The notes beneath the pieces are model-generated. The model ran no database searches. It had not been told where the DNA came from and worked only from the letters and a program-made list of their open reading frames with translations. A DNA stretch of 64,000 nucleotides from NCBI GenBank assembly GCA_024760905.1, contig CM045729.1, forward strand, positions 56,767,580 to 56,831,579. Reading direction: 5' to 3'. Of the stretch, positions 53,046 to 64,000 are shown one piece after another (the stretch's first letter is position 1; every line of letters begins with the position of its first letter). The position numbers and the translations under genes were made by a program. The stretch is from Plotosus lineatus (lineage: Eukaryota > Chordata > Actinopteri > Siluriformes > Plotosidae).

Positions 53046-56000
53046 ATGACAGTGTCCTATGGCTTTATTGATAATAGAACTTGGGTAATTGAGAAAATGA
53101 TGAATTGTCACATGTAGGTTGTGCAAAACTGGATCAAATTCAGTTTGAGCAAAACATGTTTGCCTGTACAAATTGAGGAGTGGTTTGGAAAGCCCTTTGT
53201 AAAGGCTCAGAAGTGTCCACTATTGTTAGTCTAGTGTGTGCCATAAATTCACATATAATAAACATATTTTCAGATTGCTGCTTCTAAAATGTCAGTAAAA
53301 ACCACATGTTAATAAAAGTATATATAAGGATCATGTGTAACAGTGTTTGGAAAACTTGCTTTTCATTTTAAGTTTTTAGGACTAACAGTAGTAGACTTTG
53401 ATTCCCACACACAGCATTATGCCAAGGGTGCTTATGACACTTGCCATTTCACTGGTTTTCTTTCTTGGACCCCCTTTGCCAGCTCTTTACCACCTCATAC
53501 CAGGAACATCCCACAAGACCTGCTGTTTTAGATGTAGTTATTTAGCTATGATAATGCAGAAGAATGCAACACTAGCAAATATTACACAGACCTTAATGCT
53601 TGTTAATTTTTTTTTCTGCTTCCAACTTATTCACTTAGAAAACTTGATAAATCCGGCCCTACACATCTGTCTCCCCATGCATGAGCAGTGTTTTTGTTGT
53701 TTCTCTAAACAGTTAGCTGGACTTTGGCTAATAGAATTACAGACATTTGCTATAAGGTTACACCTTTTTGAACATCTGAGATCTGGTAGAAACATTAACC
53801 CAGTTCATTCAATAGTCTTCAGACAGATTGCGTGTAGCTTTATTAGGCTTCCCTGTCTTAATTGATGGGGAACCATCAAAATAAGATGTGATGTTAAGTT
53901 AAAAATGGGGACTCGCAGCAACCTTAAGATGATTTTTAAAGATTCAACGCTAGACTTGTTACACAGAAAATGTGTACTCCTGAAAACTAAGTGAAATACA
54001 GACTGTGCTGGCACAATTTGTGGACCAAATAATGTCTTAGCTAGGCTGCCAAATCAACACGAAACATCTGTTTTGCCAATGTATCTCTCTTTGTTCAGTT
54101 TTCATTGATCATTTCAGCATTGCTTGGGAGGGTAAGTTCTACTGCAGTGTCAATTATAGAGCATGTTCACTTGCAGAAGCTATAGTGTGAATCAAGATAC
54201 TGTTTGTCCTGTAGGGAACTGCCTTCAAGCTTCTGCTTTCCATTTGAGTGCCACTTGCTAAAATGCCAATTCAGTGCCAATATATTTAGCGCTACAAGTG
54301 TTCTACTGAAATGTAGCAGTATCTCTTTGCAGATAACGGATACAAAGCTTCCAAAAATGGTTATCCATTACAAGTAATGAACTTCCATTAGTTTCCAGTC
54401 CCTTCATAATTGAGAAAAGACATGAGCATACAGATGAATCTTCATTTATTTGAGGAAAGAATGAATGAATGTACAGATGGATCTCAAATATTGTGCTACA
54501 ACCAGATATGAAAATTCATTTGGTGTTAATTTCAGAAGTCAGTAGCTATAGCTCATTAAGGGGATTGGGGCTTGCTTTTTATTATTAACTTTGTACTATG
54601 GTTCTTTTTGCTTGTTTTAGCTGAAGGGGAATATATTGGAAGTGAAGTATGCCATTTAATCCTGTGTAAAAACCAGATTTAGCAACATGGTTATCTGTAC
54701 TATGTTATCGGTTTATTTGTCAGCCATGTTGGTAACATGACTTTATAAATACTTTTTCATTTGTAGGCAGAAGAGAATTTGTGCAGCGTCTGAAACTTGA
54801 AGCTATACTTAAAGTGCATGATGGCTGTGTGAGTATCAAAAATGCATCTACTCAGGTTCATGTTTAATTTTTTTTTCCTGGATGTAGATTGCAACAGTTC
54901 GATTTGTCTGAGACCGCTTCCCCTTTATTTATGAAGTGAACTGAGAGGATGAAGTCTCATGCTGTGATGCTGTATTGCAAAGCTTGATTTCTTTTAAGGA
55001 CTCTGTATGCATTTCTTCTTTCATAGCTGGTTATGCTTTCAGTCACTTAATAAAAGTTGCAGTGTGTCTGTTTTTTTTTTTTGTTTGTTTGTTTGTTTGT
55101 TTGTTTGTTTCTTTTCTGTGTTGCACTAAAACAGAAAGTGTGACTATTTTTAAGTGTTTACAGTTTTTCTGCTAATGGAAAAGAGAGCTTCCATTATCAC
55201 CAAACTGAAAATAACCCGAACTGTTTCCAAGTTGTGACACAGTCCTCATATTTAGAGCAGCCTCTTTTGTAGTCAACAGTAGTGGTGGCCTGGTGGTATA
55301 GGGTGCTGGATCGCTGACCCTAAGGTTGGGGGTTCAAGTCCCACTCTCCACAAGGTTGTCACTGTCCCCCCCCAGTGCAGCTAACTGGGTTATCAAAGGC
55401 CGGCCATGTCTCTTGCTGTCTATGGGGAGAGGCATGTAAAGGAACCATTGCTGACTCTCGACAAGAGTGGGTTGCAAAGCTGTCAGTGTGTTTCAGTCCC
55501 TTGCTAAAGGGTTGTGTCAAGAAGGGCATCCAACATAAAAACCTATGCCAAATCAAACATTCGAATCATTCGCTGTGGCGACCCCTGAAAAAGGGAAAAA
55601 AGCCAAAAGGAAATCTCTTTCGTAGTCAACAATCAGTTTCTGACCTGTCAGTGATCAGTGTAATATTCCAGCTTATTTGTGACTGAAATCAATAGAATAA
55701 AATTGTAAAAACTGAGAAGGAAACCATTTTTCAGATCTGACGAAAATGGGTTTGTGTGATGAAGCTTTGTGTTGCTTGATGCACTGTGGGGGGCCTCAGA
55801 ATTGGAAGAAACCAAAATGCCACAGACTCTGCAGGTTAAGTTAATGAAATATTGATTGATTTCTTTTAAAGGCAGAGTCATGGTCGAAGGCTCAATTATC
55901 CTTCACCTGAACTCACTCTTTGGCTGCTATTGTTCATGTTGCTATTTCTGTTGTTTATTGTGTCAGTTCAGTCTTCAGATTCAGAGCTGCTTAATTTTGT

Positions 56001-59000
56001 GAAATTGTTAATTTTCCCAAATTATGAGTATACATAAGTGGCAGATATCCTGAGTGGTTTCTGTGCGAGTTCAACAAATGTCTGTTTCTCTGATTTTGAA
56101 TAGGTTAACACCATATCTTGGAATGATACAGGAGAGTACATCTTATCTGGATCTGATGACACCAATTTGGTCATCACAAACCCCTACAACAGAAAGGTAA
56201 ATTTAGGCTTGAGTGTTGTATAGAACCAAGAGGTTCTTGGCTGTGTAACGTAAGATGAAATCTAGACTGTCCAATATAAATAATGTACACACTTAAATGT
56301 GTTACCTGTCTATCAAATTAATGATTTATACAATTAAACCCTAAACTAAATCTAATTAGTATACACTAGGAATTGCACGATCTGATTGGCCCAATATCCT
56401 GAGATTAAAAAAAAAACATTACTCCTATTGGATAACACTTGACAAGATGACAGACATGCACAGTTTGCCAGGGTCACTTTAAGTAGACTGTATCATGATT
56501 ACACTTTAAAATAAAATATAAATTGTAAACTTCTGATTTCAGTTTGTTTTTCTTGTTTCTGCATAGTATATTGCCATGTAGTTTGTACTAAATCCTTAAT
56601 CAAGACCCTCGCATGACCTGCATCGGTCATTTTTTAAAATGCATAATTATAAGTTCTAACAATCACATCTTAGTTTGCTTTTAATGTTTCCACCTACTAC
56701 GTACCTACACTGTTACAGTGATTTGAAAAGGTTTTGTTACTCAGGCATTACAGTAAAACTACCACTATCAGGCTTGGTAGAAGTCACTGAATTAAAAAGG
56801 CCCCTATTCAGCCACAGCCACCTCATCCTCGTGACTAATTATGAATGATTGGTGGAGCTAGCATATGATTTCACTGACCTTTCATGTGTTAAGGGTACTC
56901 GGAAACATGGTGTTACACCCATTGGCAGGTTATTGTCTATTTAAATGCAATGACTGTTATAATATTACTCCGCGTTTAGTACAATTTGCATATGCTCTCA
57001 AATGTCTAGTTATAGCATCATGAAAATATATATAATTCTGAAGTAGTTCTGCTACAAAGTTCAACCTACTTAAGCACATCAGTGTAGGACACGCCATAGA
57101 ATCAAATTTTGTGCATTTCTTAATGTGTGTTATCTGTTGTGTGTCTGAAACTGTTTGCTTATATATAATCTCATGACTCTTTTCATTCTTGATCAGGTCA
57201 AAACAACAATTCGGTCAGGTCACCGGGCCAATATTTTCAGTGCAAAATTCATGCCCCACACTAACAACCAGCAGATTGTGTCCTGTTCAGGAGATGGCAT
57301 CATTTTCTACACACACACAGAGAAGAGCCCAGACATCAACAGGCAGTGCCAGATGACATGCCACTATGGAACTGCATATGAGGTATGACACTTACAAGAG
57401 ATACAAATGAAAGCAGCCGGTGATGAACATATGATGCATAAGTATTATTTGAATAGTTTAAACCCTTTATAGAGCAAAACTTTAAGCCTCTGTGTGTGTG
57501 TGTGTGTGTGTGTATGAAATAGTGTGCTGCTGTAGGTGCTATAAGTTACAGGTGCTATAAAAAGTGACACTTTAAACTGTGCACCATTAGTTTCCACATT
57601 TAAACTTCATTTAATTTGGTAATCTTATCAAAGGATGGTGAGCTATATTATGCTGTATACATAACTGGATGTATTAGCTGGGTCCTCATCATAGAGCTAC
57701 TTTAAAAAAAAAAAAGTTTGCTGGCTGCATGCTGATGAACAGCGACACTGTAAAAGTCAGCATATATAACTGGGGACAGAGTGGGCTCCCCAGTTATGCA
57801 GTCATGATTACTTTTTCCATACAAATTTGGCTTAATTTTTTGCCCACCTTTTTAAATATAAGCAACTGAGACAAGCTGCTGTGCACCATGATGCTGAGCT
57901 AAAAATAGAGCGCAGTGAAGTTTCAGCAGTGAGACTGATATGCTGTGATATGCTGACAAGTGTGGTCCTTATGTCTTTTAGAAAATAAATTAAGAGCCTG
58001 CTGGTCTGAAGGCTTTGAGCAACTGTAATTTTGGTTTGAGGTTAAATGTTGTGGAATAAGAATTAAAGGTGTATGTAAATGAAGACATCTTAAAAAATAA
58101 ATAAAGGGGAAAAAAGACGTGCAATACAGTATTTATACATTTGTCTTGTACCAGAACATTTACTGATAACAAGAGGTCTTAGAATAGTGGGGGTCTAACT
58201 GGGATTTGAACACGCAATCTCCCAATCATGAGCGCAGCACCCTAAGCACTACTCCACCGGCCCCACAATTATTTAATACTCCTTCCAATTTATGAAGTTG
58301 TTTCGGACAACAATGTTTTAATTGAAACCATTGTTGCTTTAAAAGACAAGTTGCATAATGTGGTGACATCAGTGTCTTTTTATTGCCTGTTTTTTGTCTG
58401 TCTCAAGATAATGACCGTTCCAAATGACCCGTACACTTTCCTGTCCTGTGGGGAAGATGGCACTGTAAGGTGGTTTGACCTGCGCACAAAGACAAGCTGC
58501 ACAAAAGAGGACTGCAAAGATGTAAGATGAATCTTGAAATGTACATGCATTTTATGTTCCTTTTACATTATTTATTGCATTCTCTTATTACTAACTTCTG
58601 TAAGTTATGATACTGTGAATGGGGAAATTTGATTCATATTAGCATAACTAAATTAATATGGTATGGTAAAGTGGACAGCCTGCCAAAAAATAAATAAAAA
58701 AATTTTGATTTATGGGCAGGCTGCCTCATTGCATGTTCTTGCAAATTGCTGTTCAGTACATATCTTGCATCAGAGTTGAACAACTGAGATTGCCTCAGGG
58801 AGAGGATGCAGCTCTGATCTGAGATCAGATTCACATATTTTGACCTTTATGCTCAGCCCAAATTAACATTAACAACACACCCAAAATTCTCTTGCCAGAT
58901 GTTGTGAGAACTCAACAACCCCCACCCTGTATGATACATGGTTTGATTGAGATATAGGTTGTTTGGTGTTTTGAATACAGCACTGATTTAAAATCTGTAT

Positions 59001-61735
59001 GAATAAAAACTATGTGTCTGTCTGCTATATAATCGAAAGTGTCAACATGTTCACACACAAAAACCATCAATACTGTATACAGTTTGACCTCAGGAAGTTA
59101 ATGCATATGTGTATTTTTCACTATGAACCACACATGTAAGTGTAGCTTGCATATCTCCCTCACAGATAGTCAAAGGGATACCACTTGTATCGGCTTCACC
59201 ATATTGCCGACACATGGCCATAAAAACACGTCTGCCTTTTCCCCATTTGGCAACAAATTGGACTTTCTCAATAGCTTCCGCTAGAAAGCCCCAGCTGTGT
59301 ATAGAGCATCGAACTCGATGAAGTAGAATGTCAGGTGTTTATAAACCTAAAACACGGTCTCTGTACAGAAGCTTTATTTCATATTGTATATTCTCTATAA
59401 TTTATTTTTCATTTCCTGCAATCCACTGGATTTTACTGACTGTACACAGGATGCTTTCCATTATAATCTGCTTGGCTGTTGTAAGTTCATCTGGTACTGT
59501 TTCAACATGCATCATAAATTGGCCTTATTTTTATATAAAGTGGCCTACTTATAATCTTTTAGCATTTACATTACTTAATTACAAGCTCAAGAGTGAGCTT
59601 AAACCTTTCCGTAGGAGTTCGCACAGTCTTTGAGTTAACGAGCAATTTTCCCAATGAATATGGCTTAATGCCTTCAATATTGCAAGTGGTCATTGAAAAA
59701 ACATGCTGAGTTTAGTCTATAAGCATGCATACATTTTGCTTTGTATAACATGCTTCAAACTTAGTTTTTTTTTTTTTAAGAAAACTACTGGCAAACTGTA
59801 ATTTTTTTTTTTTTTTTTATCATAAAGTACTGTAGAGCAGCACAAGAAACTGCACGAAAGCCTTCAGATGACGACAAAATGCTGTGTGAAAGTGAAATAG
59901 CTCTATGTGAGAGTGAAAGCCACCGAACCAGCTACTGCTGTTCGTAGTACTTTAAAGCTACAATTATCTCAGAAATTTGGACCATTCTGAGCTTATACTT
60001 TTTTTTTTTTTTTTTTTTTTTTTTTCTTTTTTTTTTCTCCTACTATGGCTATTTAGCTTTGAACTCAAATATTTGAGGATGTAGCACTAACAAGGAAAGC
60101 ATCTTTTACTCTCGTACTCTTATTAAATATTTTTGAGCTTCCAGACAATTTCAAGTACACAGAAACATGTTATTGCCATCGTATTCCTATCTCCAAGCAT
60201 GCTTATTTTGTGACTTATCATGGGACTCCAACTGAAAGTGGTTAGCACGTTCACAGCAATGAGGCCATGGTTCGATTCCAACGCTCATGCATTTTTGTGT
60301 GCCATTTGCATGTTCTCCCCGTGGATTTCCTCTGGGTACCTTAGTTTCCTTGTGCAATCTAAAAACCTGGGTAATTGGCTGTTCCAAATCACCCCAGATG
60401 TGAGTCTGTATGTTGAACCTGCGATGGCGCGGTGAGCTGTACGGGGGTGCTCTGCTCTCGTTCAAAGTTGGCTGAGATGAGGCGCCAGCCTCCTCTCAAC
60501 TCTGTTTAGGATTAAGTGATTAAGAAAATGAATGAATAAATGCCCATATTTATCTTTTCCATTGTTCTTTCTATGAGAAGATTCATATTTATTTATTGAT
60601 TTTAATTCATTCCTTTTTGGGACTGTTTGTACCCAGGATATTTTGATTAATTGCCGGAGAGCTGCTACCTCAATAGCCATTTCTCCACTTGTGCCCTACT
60701 ATCTTGCTGTTGGATGCTCAGACAGTTCAGTTAGAATCTATGACAGACGAATGCTTGGTACCAGAGCTACAGGTGAGCTGAAGAAAATTTCTCATACTTG
60801 CAACATCGAACACGTTCCCCTAATCGTTATTTATGAGTGACCCATTTCATGCCGCATCATGAAAAGAACATGAGTTAAAGTACTCAACTTGATTTATTTT
60901 TAATGGCTGCAAACCATTTTGAAATTGTTTGGTACATCTTGGTGTTTTCAGACAATACTGTAAACATACATTAACTATAATTGCAAATAGAGTTCAACTC
61001 CTAATATTTTCTCAGTGGTACTTTCTTTAAAAGCATCTTAAATTAAGTACTGTGAGTTTTAGTTTCTGTTCAGTTTATTCATAAATTCCTTTAGAAAAGG
61101 TAATTTTTAGGTGGCACGGTGACGTAGTAGTTAGCATGTCTGCCTCAGAGCAAGAAGGGCTGGGTTTGATTCCTAGCAAGGGCATTTTCTGCATGGAGTG
61201 TGTGGATTTTCTCTGGGTACTCCGGTTTCCTCTCACAGTCTATAAACATGCACAGTAAGTTAAGTCGCTGTTCCAAATCTCCCCTAGCTGTGAATCATTG
61301 TGTAAGTGTTAGCCCTGCGATGGCAAGCTGTCCAGGGTGTACCGTGCCCTTGCCCAGAGTTGGTTAAGATGGTGCCATCCTCCTCGTGACCCTAATTAGG
61401 ATTGAGTGGTTCAGAAAATGAATGTCATTTTGGTACTGAATTGCTACTAGTTGAGATCAACGTGCTTTGTAATACAAGTAAGAATGTATTTTGTTTATTT
61501 TCTACCTTATTGACCATTTATAGGTAACTACGTGGGTCGAGGGACAACAGGTATGTGTGTAAGATTCGTCCCTCCCCACTTGTCCAACAAGTCCTGCCGT
61601 GTGACATCCCTATGCTACAGTGGCGATGGACAGGAGGTTCTAGTCAGCTACTCCACTGATTACATCTACCTGTTTGACCCCAAAGACGACCAGGCCAGAG
61701 AACTGAAGGGTCCATCTGAGGAGAGGAGAGAGGAG
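51899..61735 (+). CDS. dcaf6: DDB1- and CUL4-associated factor 6, first seven coding exons (gene continues beyond the window)
   Basis: DCAF6 (NRIP) is a WD40 protein that links substrates to the CUL4-DDB1 ubiquitin ligase and acts as a nuclear-receptor cofactor and calmodulin-binding protein in mammals. Seven exons (51899-51986, 54767-54828, 56104-56196, 57197-57382, 58408-58521, 60637-60772, 61524-61735) give 297 codons with GT-AG introns and consistent phases. WD repeats read in order: [20 protein letters not shown] (46 on), [11 protein letters not shown] with [40 protein letters not shown] with [16 protein letters not shown], and [20 protein letters not shown]. This follows human DCAF6 closely apart from the first ~30 residues. 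Human DCAF6 is about 860 residues, so the acidic middle and last WD repeats lie to the right. The exon after EERREE was not found before 64000. Confidence 0.95.
51987..54766 (+). other. dcaf6 intron 1
   Basis: Holds the (TA)n array at about 52840-53035. ORFs at 53343-53865 show no family features. Nothing else was identified. Confidence 0.7.
52829..53046. repeat. (TA)n/(TG)n compound microsatellite
   Basis: TG run, then long TA runs broken by four GTATG-type units, then TA and TG again. The array is roughly symmetrical and would form hairpins. Confidence 0.95.
54767..54828 (+). CDS. dcaf6: dcaf6 exon 2
   Basis: Acceptor CATTTGTAG, donor TGT-GTGAGT. It encodes [20 protein letters not shown]. 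Confidence 0.95.
54829..56103 (+). other. dcaf6 intron 2
   Basis: Contains (TTTG)n at about 55071-55110 and SINE type B at 55279-55614. No other feature was found. Confidence 0.7.
55279..55614 (+). mobile_element. SINE type B with target duplication
   Basis: A complete unit: head with box B GGGTTCAAGTCCC, body, GTGTCAAGAAGGGCATCCAA and CGCTGTGGCGACCCCTGAAA. CTCTTTTGTAGTCAACA (55262-55278) and CTCTTTCGTAGTCAACA (55615-55631) flank it, a 16/17 match. Confidence 0.93.
56104..56196 (+). CDS. dcaf6: dcaf6 exon 3
   Basis: Acceptor TTTTGAATAG, donor AAAG-GTAAAT. It encodes [20 protein letters not shown] and [11 protein letters not shown]; the first WD repeat. Confidence 0.95.
56197..57196 (+). other. 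dcaf6 intron 3
   Basis: No repeat or exon recognised; AT-rich. Confidence 0.5.
57197..57382 (+). CDS. dcaf6: dcaf6 exon 4
   Basis: Acceptor TTGATCAG, donor GAG-GTATGA. It encodes [20 protein letters not shown] through [15 protein letters not shown]. Confidence 0.96.
57383..58407 (+). other. dcaf6 intron 4
   Basis: Contains a short (GT)n at about 57490-57513 and a SINE head fragment at about 58180-58263. No exon. Confidence 0.7.
58180..58263 (-). mobile_element. Head fragment of a tRNA-derived SINE
   Basis: On the minus strand GTGGAGTAGTGCTTAGGGTG and box B GTGTTCAAATCCC are tRNA-like. It is not a working tRNA: no matching acceptor stem follows. Confidence 0.55.
58408..58521 (+). CDS. dcaf6: dcaf6 exon 5
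   Basis: Acceptor TGTCTCAAG, donor GAT-GTAAGA. It encodes [20 protein letters not shown] then [18 protein letters not shown]. Confidence 0.96.
58522..60636 (+). other. dcaf6 intron 5
   Basis: Contains poly-T runs at about 59767-59778, 59803-59818 and 60000-60036, and a type C SINE at 60217-60537. ORFs such as 59328-59633 have no family features. Confidence 0.7.
60217..60537 (+). mobile_element. SINE type C (old)
   Basis: GTGGTTAGCACGTTCACAGC, box B GGTTCGATTCC, TTTGCATGTTCTCCCCGTGG, and an eroded L2-type tail ending TAAGAAAATGAATGAATAAA. Confidence 0.8.
60637..60772 (+). CDS. dcaf6: dcaf6 exon 6
   Basis: Acceptor TACCCAG, donor ACAG-GTGAGC. It encodes [20 protein letters not shown] to [10 protein letters not shown]; a full WD repeat ending SSVRIYD. 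Confidence 0.96.
60773..61523 (+). other. dcaf6 intron 6
   Basis: Almost half is the SINE at 61112-61425; the rest shows nothing. Confidence 0.7.
61112..61425 (+). mobile_element. SINE type C
   Basis: GGTGGCACGGTGACGTAGTA head, box B GGTTTGATTCCTAGC, body GGATTTTCTCTGGGTACTCC, and tail CCCTAATTAGGATTGAGTGG ending GAAAATGAATG. Confidence 0.85.
61524..61735 (+). CDS. dcaf6: dcaf6 exon 7
   Basis: Acceptor TTTATAG, donor GAG-GTAACT. It encodes [40 protein letters not shown] and [17 protein letters not shown], ending EERREE as in human. Confidence 0.95.
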
Positions 61736-62639
61736 GTAACTCGCATAAGCAGCATAACTGTCCATCTGCTAAGGACATAGAAATAGCTCAACATTATTGG
61801 GCAGCAGAGAAGTGATGTGTGGGACATGGCAGGTCTCTTGGTGACTTCCATCAGGCTGGCTCAGATCATAGGTGTCAAGATTAAACACCATCTGATCTAA
61901 CTGTTAATGACCTGGGTAGTTTGAATTTTATTAGTTGAAGGTATATTAATTGATTGAATATTCGAGAAATCCCGAGATATTTGTCAATAAACCAGCTTAT
62001 GATTTCTATGTTTCAGATCACGAGGCTTGGTCTGTAAAACCTGGTGGTGTATGTGGGATTAAAGTTAAGAGGGCAGGTGGGGAAATATGCTGGGCCAATG
62101 ACACAGGGTCTCTCTGTGTTTGTAGCTGTGCCTGGATTCCCCCATGCACACATTCCTTTCTAAACAGAGCTGCAGACGCAGGCTATGTTCCATTGCAAGG
62201 ACAGAAATAGACTTGGTTCACAATGACACTCAGAGTTAGAGAGTAGAAACCCTTCGATCGCTCTTCAAATTAAATTCCTGTGAAGAGAAGGCATCTTTTT
62301 GTCAGTCATCTCTGCCTTTAGCCTACATTTTTAACTACTGAAGATGTATGCCTCTTTTGCTATTTTAAATAAATTCTATTCTCAAACATCTGTGTTTAAT
62401 AATGAAAAGAACCATAAGATGTTTTGCTATGACTTTTTCAGTCTGTGTGTTCGCTTGCATGCATGTGTATGTATGTATGCATGCATGTCTGTATGTCTCC
62501 TCTAAGCACTTGAGATGGACCATCATACAGTAGAACGTGTAAATGCTGTCAAATAAATCAGTATTCGGGGACTTTTATTATTGAGGGAATGTGGACACTG
62601 TGCTCTGGATTAAAAATTAAAATAGACTACAGGGGTGCA

Positions 62640-63050
62640 GATGTTCCCTTTGAAAGGACCATTTCATAATATGCCAGTATAGAGCAAGCATAGCAAGTTG
62701 AAAAAGCCCCAGCTTCAGCGCAGCAAAGTTAATGTCTGGAAATCTAATGTACAGTTTTGCCTACGTGACCTTTTAAAGTAGGTCAAGGTCACTCACACAA
62801 ACTCATCCTGGCACTTCGTAGTGAGTCAGCATACTATGTTTGAAAGCTCCAGCTTCAACGTCCTGCAACTAAATGCTTGGAAACCTATTATCTAGCTTTT
62901 CTCTGTAACCTTGAAAAGTAGGTCAAGGTCACTCACATAAATTCAGCATACCACTCATAGTAGTGAGCCAGCATACCAAGTTTAAAAGTCTCAATTTCAG
63001 TATGCAGTAAGTAAATGTCTGGAAATTAAAGTGTGATTTACTTACAGGGC
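62640..63050. repeat. About three tandem copies of a ~140-bp unit
   Basis: AAAGTAGGTCAAGGTCACTC occurs at 62775 and again, with AAAAG, at 62915 (140 bp apart). GTGAGTCAGCATAC at 62821 recurs as GTGAGCCAGCATAC at 62963. A weaker first unit (GCCAGTATAGAGCAAGCATA) starts near 62673. Each clear unit holds AGGTCAAGGTCA. Confidence 0.8.
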
Positions 63051-63598
63051 CCATTCCTATAGCTCCCGAGTGGCGGGAGCTAAAAAGGGTCCTACAGGCT
63101 ATTGCAAGTTCAAGGAACGTTAAAAGCAAAAATTGCTATACAGTTATTAAACTAACAAGTCAGATATAAAATTGTGAACTTCTTAATAAAATAAAACTAG
63201 GCGAATCTACACATAATACGGGTTTACGTTCATATACAGCATACAAACTTCTGCACTTTTATATGCACAAATTCTGTCCTGCTGTTTGTTTATATGCAAA
63301 TTACTTCTGTGTTTGTCACGTACATGCGACTCTCATGTGACCTTTTGCAGTACAGTGTTGCCTGCCATGCCTAGATTATTACTATTATTTTCATTCATGA
63401 AAAAGCTTGTAATAACAATTCTGTTTTCATGTGCAAAGACATATACAGTGGCACCTCAGTGGTCGAATGACTCTTTAGTGGAAAAAATTGGAGTTTGATC
63501 AGAAAATATGAGGAAAATAAGCTATGCCATTTGAACAAATCATCAGTGTTCGAAAGGAGCAGAGCCAAGTGTCTTGAACGCCTGCTTGGTGTATAGTA

Positions 63599-63880
63599 CA
63601 GTAGGCCCCCGTTATTCGTTGGGGTTCAGTTCCGGCCCCTCCCGCGAATGAAGATAATCCGTGAGTTCTGTACCCGGAAGTAAAACCCCAGGTACAGTAT
63701 TGTATTACATGTGCGAATGATCAACCGGAAGTAAAATTCTATGTATATATTACATGCGCTAAAATATGCTTCTAAAACACATTCTATAGACAGTCTTACT
63801 CATTAATACAGTATTAATGTAGTAAAATGTAGTAATGATTAAGAAAAACTTTTTAATTTTGTACTGTTTTATATAAATAA
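63599..63880 (+). mobile_element. Left end of a Tigger-like element
   Basis: CAGTAGGCCCCCGTTATTCG after TA (63597-63598), followed by the ATGCTTCTAAAACACATTCT and CATTAATACAGTATTAATGT shared with the 21.4-kb copy. The right end is not seen. Confidence 0.7.
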
Positions 63881-63886
63881 AATATA

Positions 63887-64000
63887 GGTGGCACGGTGGC
63901 TTAGTGGTTAGCACGTCCGCCTCACAGCAAGAAGGCCCGGGTTCGATTCCCGGCCTGGGCGTTTCTGTGTGGAGTTTGCATGTTCTCCCCGTGCTTGTGC
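63887..64000 (+). mobile_element. SINE type C, cut by the window edge
   Basis: GGTGGCACGGTGGCTTAGTG, GCACGTCCGCCTCACAGC, box B GGGTTCGATTCCCGG and TTTGCATGTTCTCCCCGTGC: a near-consensus type C head and body. The tail lies outside. Confidence 0.9.

Larger units (their letters stand above)
61736..64000 (+). other. dcaf6 intron 7 (open at the window edge)
   Basis: No next exon was recognised. It holds a ~140-bp tandem repeat, a Tigger-like end and the start of a SINE. An ORF at 61950-62210 has no splice context. Confidence 0.7.

Noticed and set aside
61950..62210. 86-residue ORF in dcaf6 intron 7
   Set aside because: It does not match the expected next DCAF6 exon and has no matching splice sites or family motifs.
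1..64000. CRISPR arrays, operons, rRNA genes or plasmid-type features
   Set aside because: None is present; the window is vertebrate genomic DNA and its direct repeats are microsatellites or transposons.

Overview
The window is nuclear DNA from a vertebrate, almost certainly a teleost fish. It has spliced genes with GT-AG introns and a very high load of fish-type repeats: Tc1, Tigger and hAT DNA transposons, RTE-like, L2-like and Rex1/Babar-like LINEs, and tRNA-derived SINEs. The L2-like LINE and its 3' UTR resemble repeats common in catfishes, but that is recall only and a weak guide to species.

Two conserved genes can be read with confidence. On the minus strand (20.7-30.4 kb) is a complete five-exon mpc2 gene, encoding the mitochondrial pyruvate carrier subunit 2 (126 residues). 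A second, diverged copy of its first coding exon lies 3.7 kb upstream (34015-34114) with an intact start codon, reading frame and splice donor. On the plus strand from 51.9 kb are the first seven coding exons of dcaf6, a WD40 substrate receptor of CUL4-DDB1 ubiquitin ligases. The gene runs off the right edge. The divergent mpc2-dcaf6 arrangement matches the human 1q24 neighbourhood. The two genes have unrelated jobs (mitochondrial pyruvate import; ubiquitin ligase targeting), so the synteny is positional.

Layout. 0-4.2 kb: nested DNA transposons (Tc1 end, Tigger-like element, an element with TTAA target sites and a Cys-rich ORF) and an L2-like LINE. 4.6-7.9 kb: a decayed RTE-like LINE carrying a second RTE copy. 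9-16.4 kb: SINEs, a Tigger-like foldback, a Tc1 relic, a second Tigger-like element and a hAT relic. 17.3-17.9 kb: a candidate promoter with three CACGTG boxes. 18-20 kb: SINE cluster. 20.7-34.1 kb: mpc2, with a LINE in its last intron and a transposon nest in its first. 34.7-51.9 kb: intergenic, with two long RTE-like copies, two Tc1 elements, a Rex1-like LINE inside a SINE, and SINEs. 51.9-64 kb: dcaf6 with SINEs, microsatellites and a ~140-bp tandem repeat in its introns.

The most interesting signals are: (1) the duplicated mpc2 first exon; (2) a composite SINE whose tRNA-like head and body are joined to a tail that looks like an RTE-type LINE reduced to its 5' and 3' ends, with several copies flanked by target-site duplications; (3) an 815-bp TTAA-flanked transposon encoding a small Cys-rich protein; and (4) two large foldback derivatives of Tigger-like elements. 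No single new multi-gene system was seen.
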